Shown one piece after another: positions 5,136 through 6,380 of a stretch of DNA of 6,380 nt (within the stretch, counting starts at the first letter, position 1; each line of letters opens with the position of its first letter). The DNA is from Ruminococcaceae bacterium UBA3451. Lineage in GTDB: Bacteria; Bacillota; Clostridia; Oscillospirales; Acutalibacteraceae. Below the pieces are notes generated by a model. That model did no database searches. It saw nothing but the letters and a program-made list of their open reading frames with translations, and was not told the DNA's origin. The stretch covers positions 64,485-70,864 of the forward strand of contig DFRY01000048.1 of NCBI GenBank assembly GCA_002378845.1, read 5' to 3'. The translations under genes and the position numbers were made by a program.

Positions 5136-6380
5136 CCGCTTCTAATACTTCAGTTATCTGTTCTGACGCAAGCTGATCTATCACTAAATTCACATCGACT
5201 TCAAGGGAATCCACTCCTACTTTCCCAAGTACGATTGTGCCTGTAATAGACCCTTCCTCGTCCGCGGTTGCTTCCTCTTTCGTAAATCCGTTCTCCGCGC
5301 TCCACTCTACTGAAACATCTGTATTTCCAATTGCATCTGTCAACGCATTTAGAATCTCATCTGCGTCAGTATCGTTTGTTACGACTAACTCGTTTAATTT
5401 ATTTTCCGCTGTGTCCTGACAGTTTTCCAGCAGCAGAACAGAACATTCCGTATCAAATACGTTTTTGATTTCTTCCGGTCTGTTGTAATCTTTCCCGCCG
5501 TTCCACACTGCTTTGGCAACCTCAAGTTTTTGATCCTTTGTCAAGGTAGCATAATCGCCTTCTACATTGAGAAATAAATCCTCAGCATGGGAGATCATCG
5601 CGACCTGTGTCTCGCCAGCACTTCCCGCATTGTTAATAGCTACGACACCTGCTGGTAAAACTGCTTTGGCTTTATCCAAATAATACTGTGTCTGGTCTTC
5701 TGCAACGGTTGTATTTTCCGTATACCCGTCAACACCGGACACGATGCCTTGACCATTCACAACCCAAATGGTCGGCTTGCCATACGCCTCTGTATCATTG
5801 GTCAAAGTCGCGTCTACTGTTAATTCGGAATTGTTCAAGGCAGTATTGGTGCCCTTTGACACTTCAATTCCGCCAAACTCATTGTCACTTACGTTTATTT
5901 CGCCTTTTAATGTTACTTTAGAACCGTTGACCAGAATCCCTCCGTCCGCTCCGGATGCGGAAACATCCTGCAAAACAACGCCGTAAGCATCGTACACCTG
6001 GTAGCCATAAACGCCCTGCCAACCGTCGCCGCCTGCCATTTGAACATTCAGGCCTTCGATTGTTACATTATCTGCGATTACGAGAATCCCCTGCCGATAA
6101 CCGTCGTCCAATTCGTTCAACTCATCCGTAAAAGCAAGCTGGTATCCGTTGCCGTCAATTGTGATTGCTTTGTCGACAACAATTCTGCTGTCAATATCGC
6201 TGATGTTGTCTCCGATCAAAATAGTGGCACCGTCTTCGGCATATTCCAAACTGTTGAGTTGGTCTAAGGTTGAAGCAAGAACATATTTATATTTCACTCC
6301 ATCCGCCCAATTGCTGTGAACGTAATTGTTGGAGCAGTTATTATAATTATTGCCCATTGCCAAATCTTTTTCCGCATCGC
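5131..6380 (-). CDS. Large acidic surface/secreted protein: parallel beta-helix plus C-terminal Ig-like domain (C-terminal part)
   Basis: The frame is open to the window edge (DAEKDLAMGNN...). The first internal candidates, a TTG at 6363 and an ATG at 6357, lack a good ribosome binding site and any signal peptide, so the true start is probably outside. Counting from the TTG, residues 41-215 have the repeating short strands and Gly/Asn/Asp turns of a right-handed parallel beta-helix (ITIDGNGYQL, ILVIADNVTIEGLNV, GGILVNGSKVTLKGEINV, GGIEVSKG). Residues 255-330 look helical. Residues 325-396 resemble an Ig-like domain found in clostridial surface proteins (TNDTDADEILNALTDA, VSVEWS, GSITGTIVLG). 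The protein is strongly acidic, has few Cys and ends EVLEAA without an LPXTG motif or membrane helix, so any wall anchor such as SLH repeats would lie N-terminally. No catalytic residues are recognisable. Extracellular location and adhesive or structural role are inference. Confidence 0.8.
   Translation of the reverse strand, partial: DAEKDLAMGNNYNNCSNNYVHSNWADGVKYKYVLASTLDQLNSLEYAEDGATILIGDNISDIDSRIVVDKAITIDGNGYQLAFTDELNELDDGYRQGILVIADNVTIEGLNVQMAGGDGWQGVYGYQVYDAYGVVLQDVSASGADGGILVNGSKVTLKGEINVSDNEFGGIEVSKGTNTALNNSELTVDATLTNDTEAYGKPTIWVVNGQGIVSGVDGYTENTTVAEDQTQYYLDKAKAVLPAGVVAINNAGSAGETQVAMISHAEDLFLNVEGDYATLTKDQKLEVAKAVWNGGKDYNRPEEIKNVFDTECSVLLLENCQDTAENKLNELVVTNDTDADEILNALTDAIGNTDVSVEWSAENGFTKEEATADEEGSITGTIVLGKVGVDSLEVDVNLVIDQLASEQITEVLEAA

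Noticed and set aside
1..6380. Insertion sequences, transposases, tRNA or rRNA genes
   Set aside because: None was seen on either strand; no terminal inverted repeats flank the zinc-ribbon remnant.

Overview
The window looks like chromosomal DNA from a low-to-mid GC, Gram-positive member of the Clostridia (Bacillota), possibly the Oscillospiraceae/Ruminococcaceae. Support comes from strong AGGAGG-type ribosome binding sites, sigma-A-like promoters, AT-rich gaps, GTG starts and an agr-type peptide signalling locus. The genus is not determined.

Left half, minus strand (1-2656): a complete set of agr quorum-sensing parts in two transcription units. Reading leftward, a sigma-A-like promoter (2628-2656) drives agrA (LytTR response regulator) and then agrC (GHKL-type peptide-sensing histidine kinase), which are one base apart. 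A strong hairpin closes this unit. It is followed at once by two perfect 17-bp direct repeats with a 21-bp period, each holding a LytTR-type core, and a -35/-10 pair. This promoter serves agrD, an unannotated 51-aa cyclic autoinducer precursor with the core NSTSCFIFYQPKAP, and agrB, its processing membrane protease. AgrB is cut by the window edge after residue 100, but the catalytic His and Cys are visible. The inferred circuit is: AgrD is processed by AgrB, the peptide is sensed by AgrC, AgrC phosphorylates AgrA, and AgrA activates agrDB. The order A-C / D-B differs from the classical B-D-C-A operon.

Middle (2657-4449): an intergenic stretch with two small hairpins, then on the plus strand a headless double-zinc-ribbon coding remnant (clear from 2962 to 3123). 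After it comes an intact 398-aa protein with two N-terminal zinc ribbons and two C-terminal membrane helices, resembling the YdjG-like proteins that accompany SPFH proteins. The remnant looks like the tail of such an SPFH partner whose body has been lost. A very long perfect hairpin (4398-4449) separates this gene from the convergent gene to its right.

Right (4453-6380), minus strand: a stand-alone GyrI-like effector-binding protein with its own promoter and a 12-bp palindrome near the predicted transcription start. Next is the C-terminal part of a large acidic, probably extracellular protein with a parallel beta-helix and a C-terminal Ig-like domain, ending in a textbook terminator. Its 5' end lies beyond the window.

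The main result is the agr module with a new peptide and an operator that can be read directly. The right-hand genes have no visible link to it.
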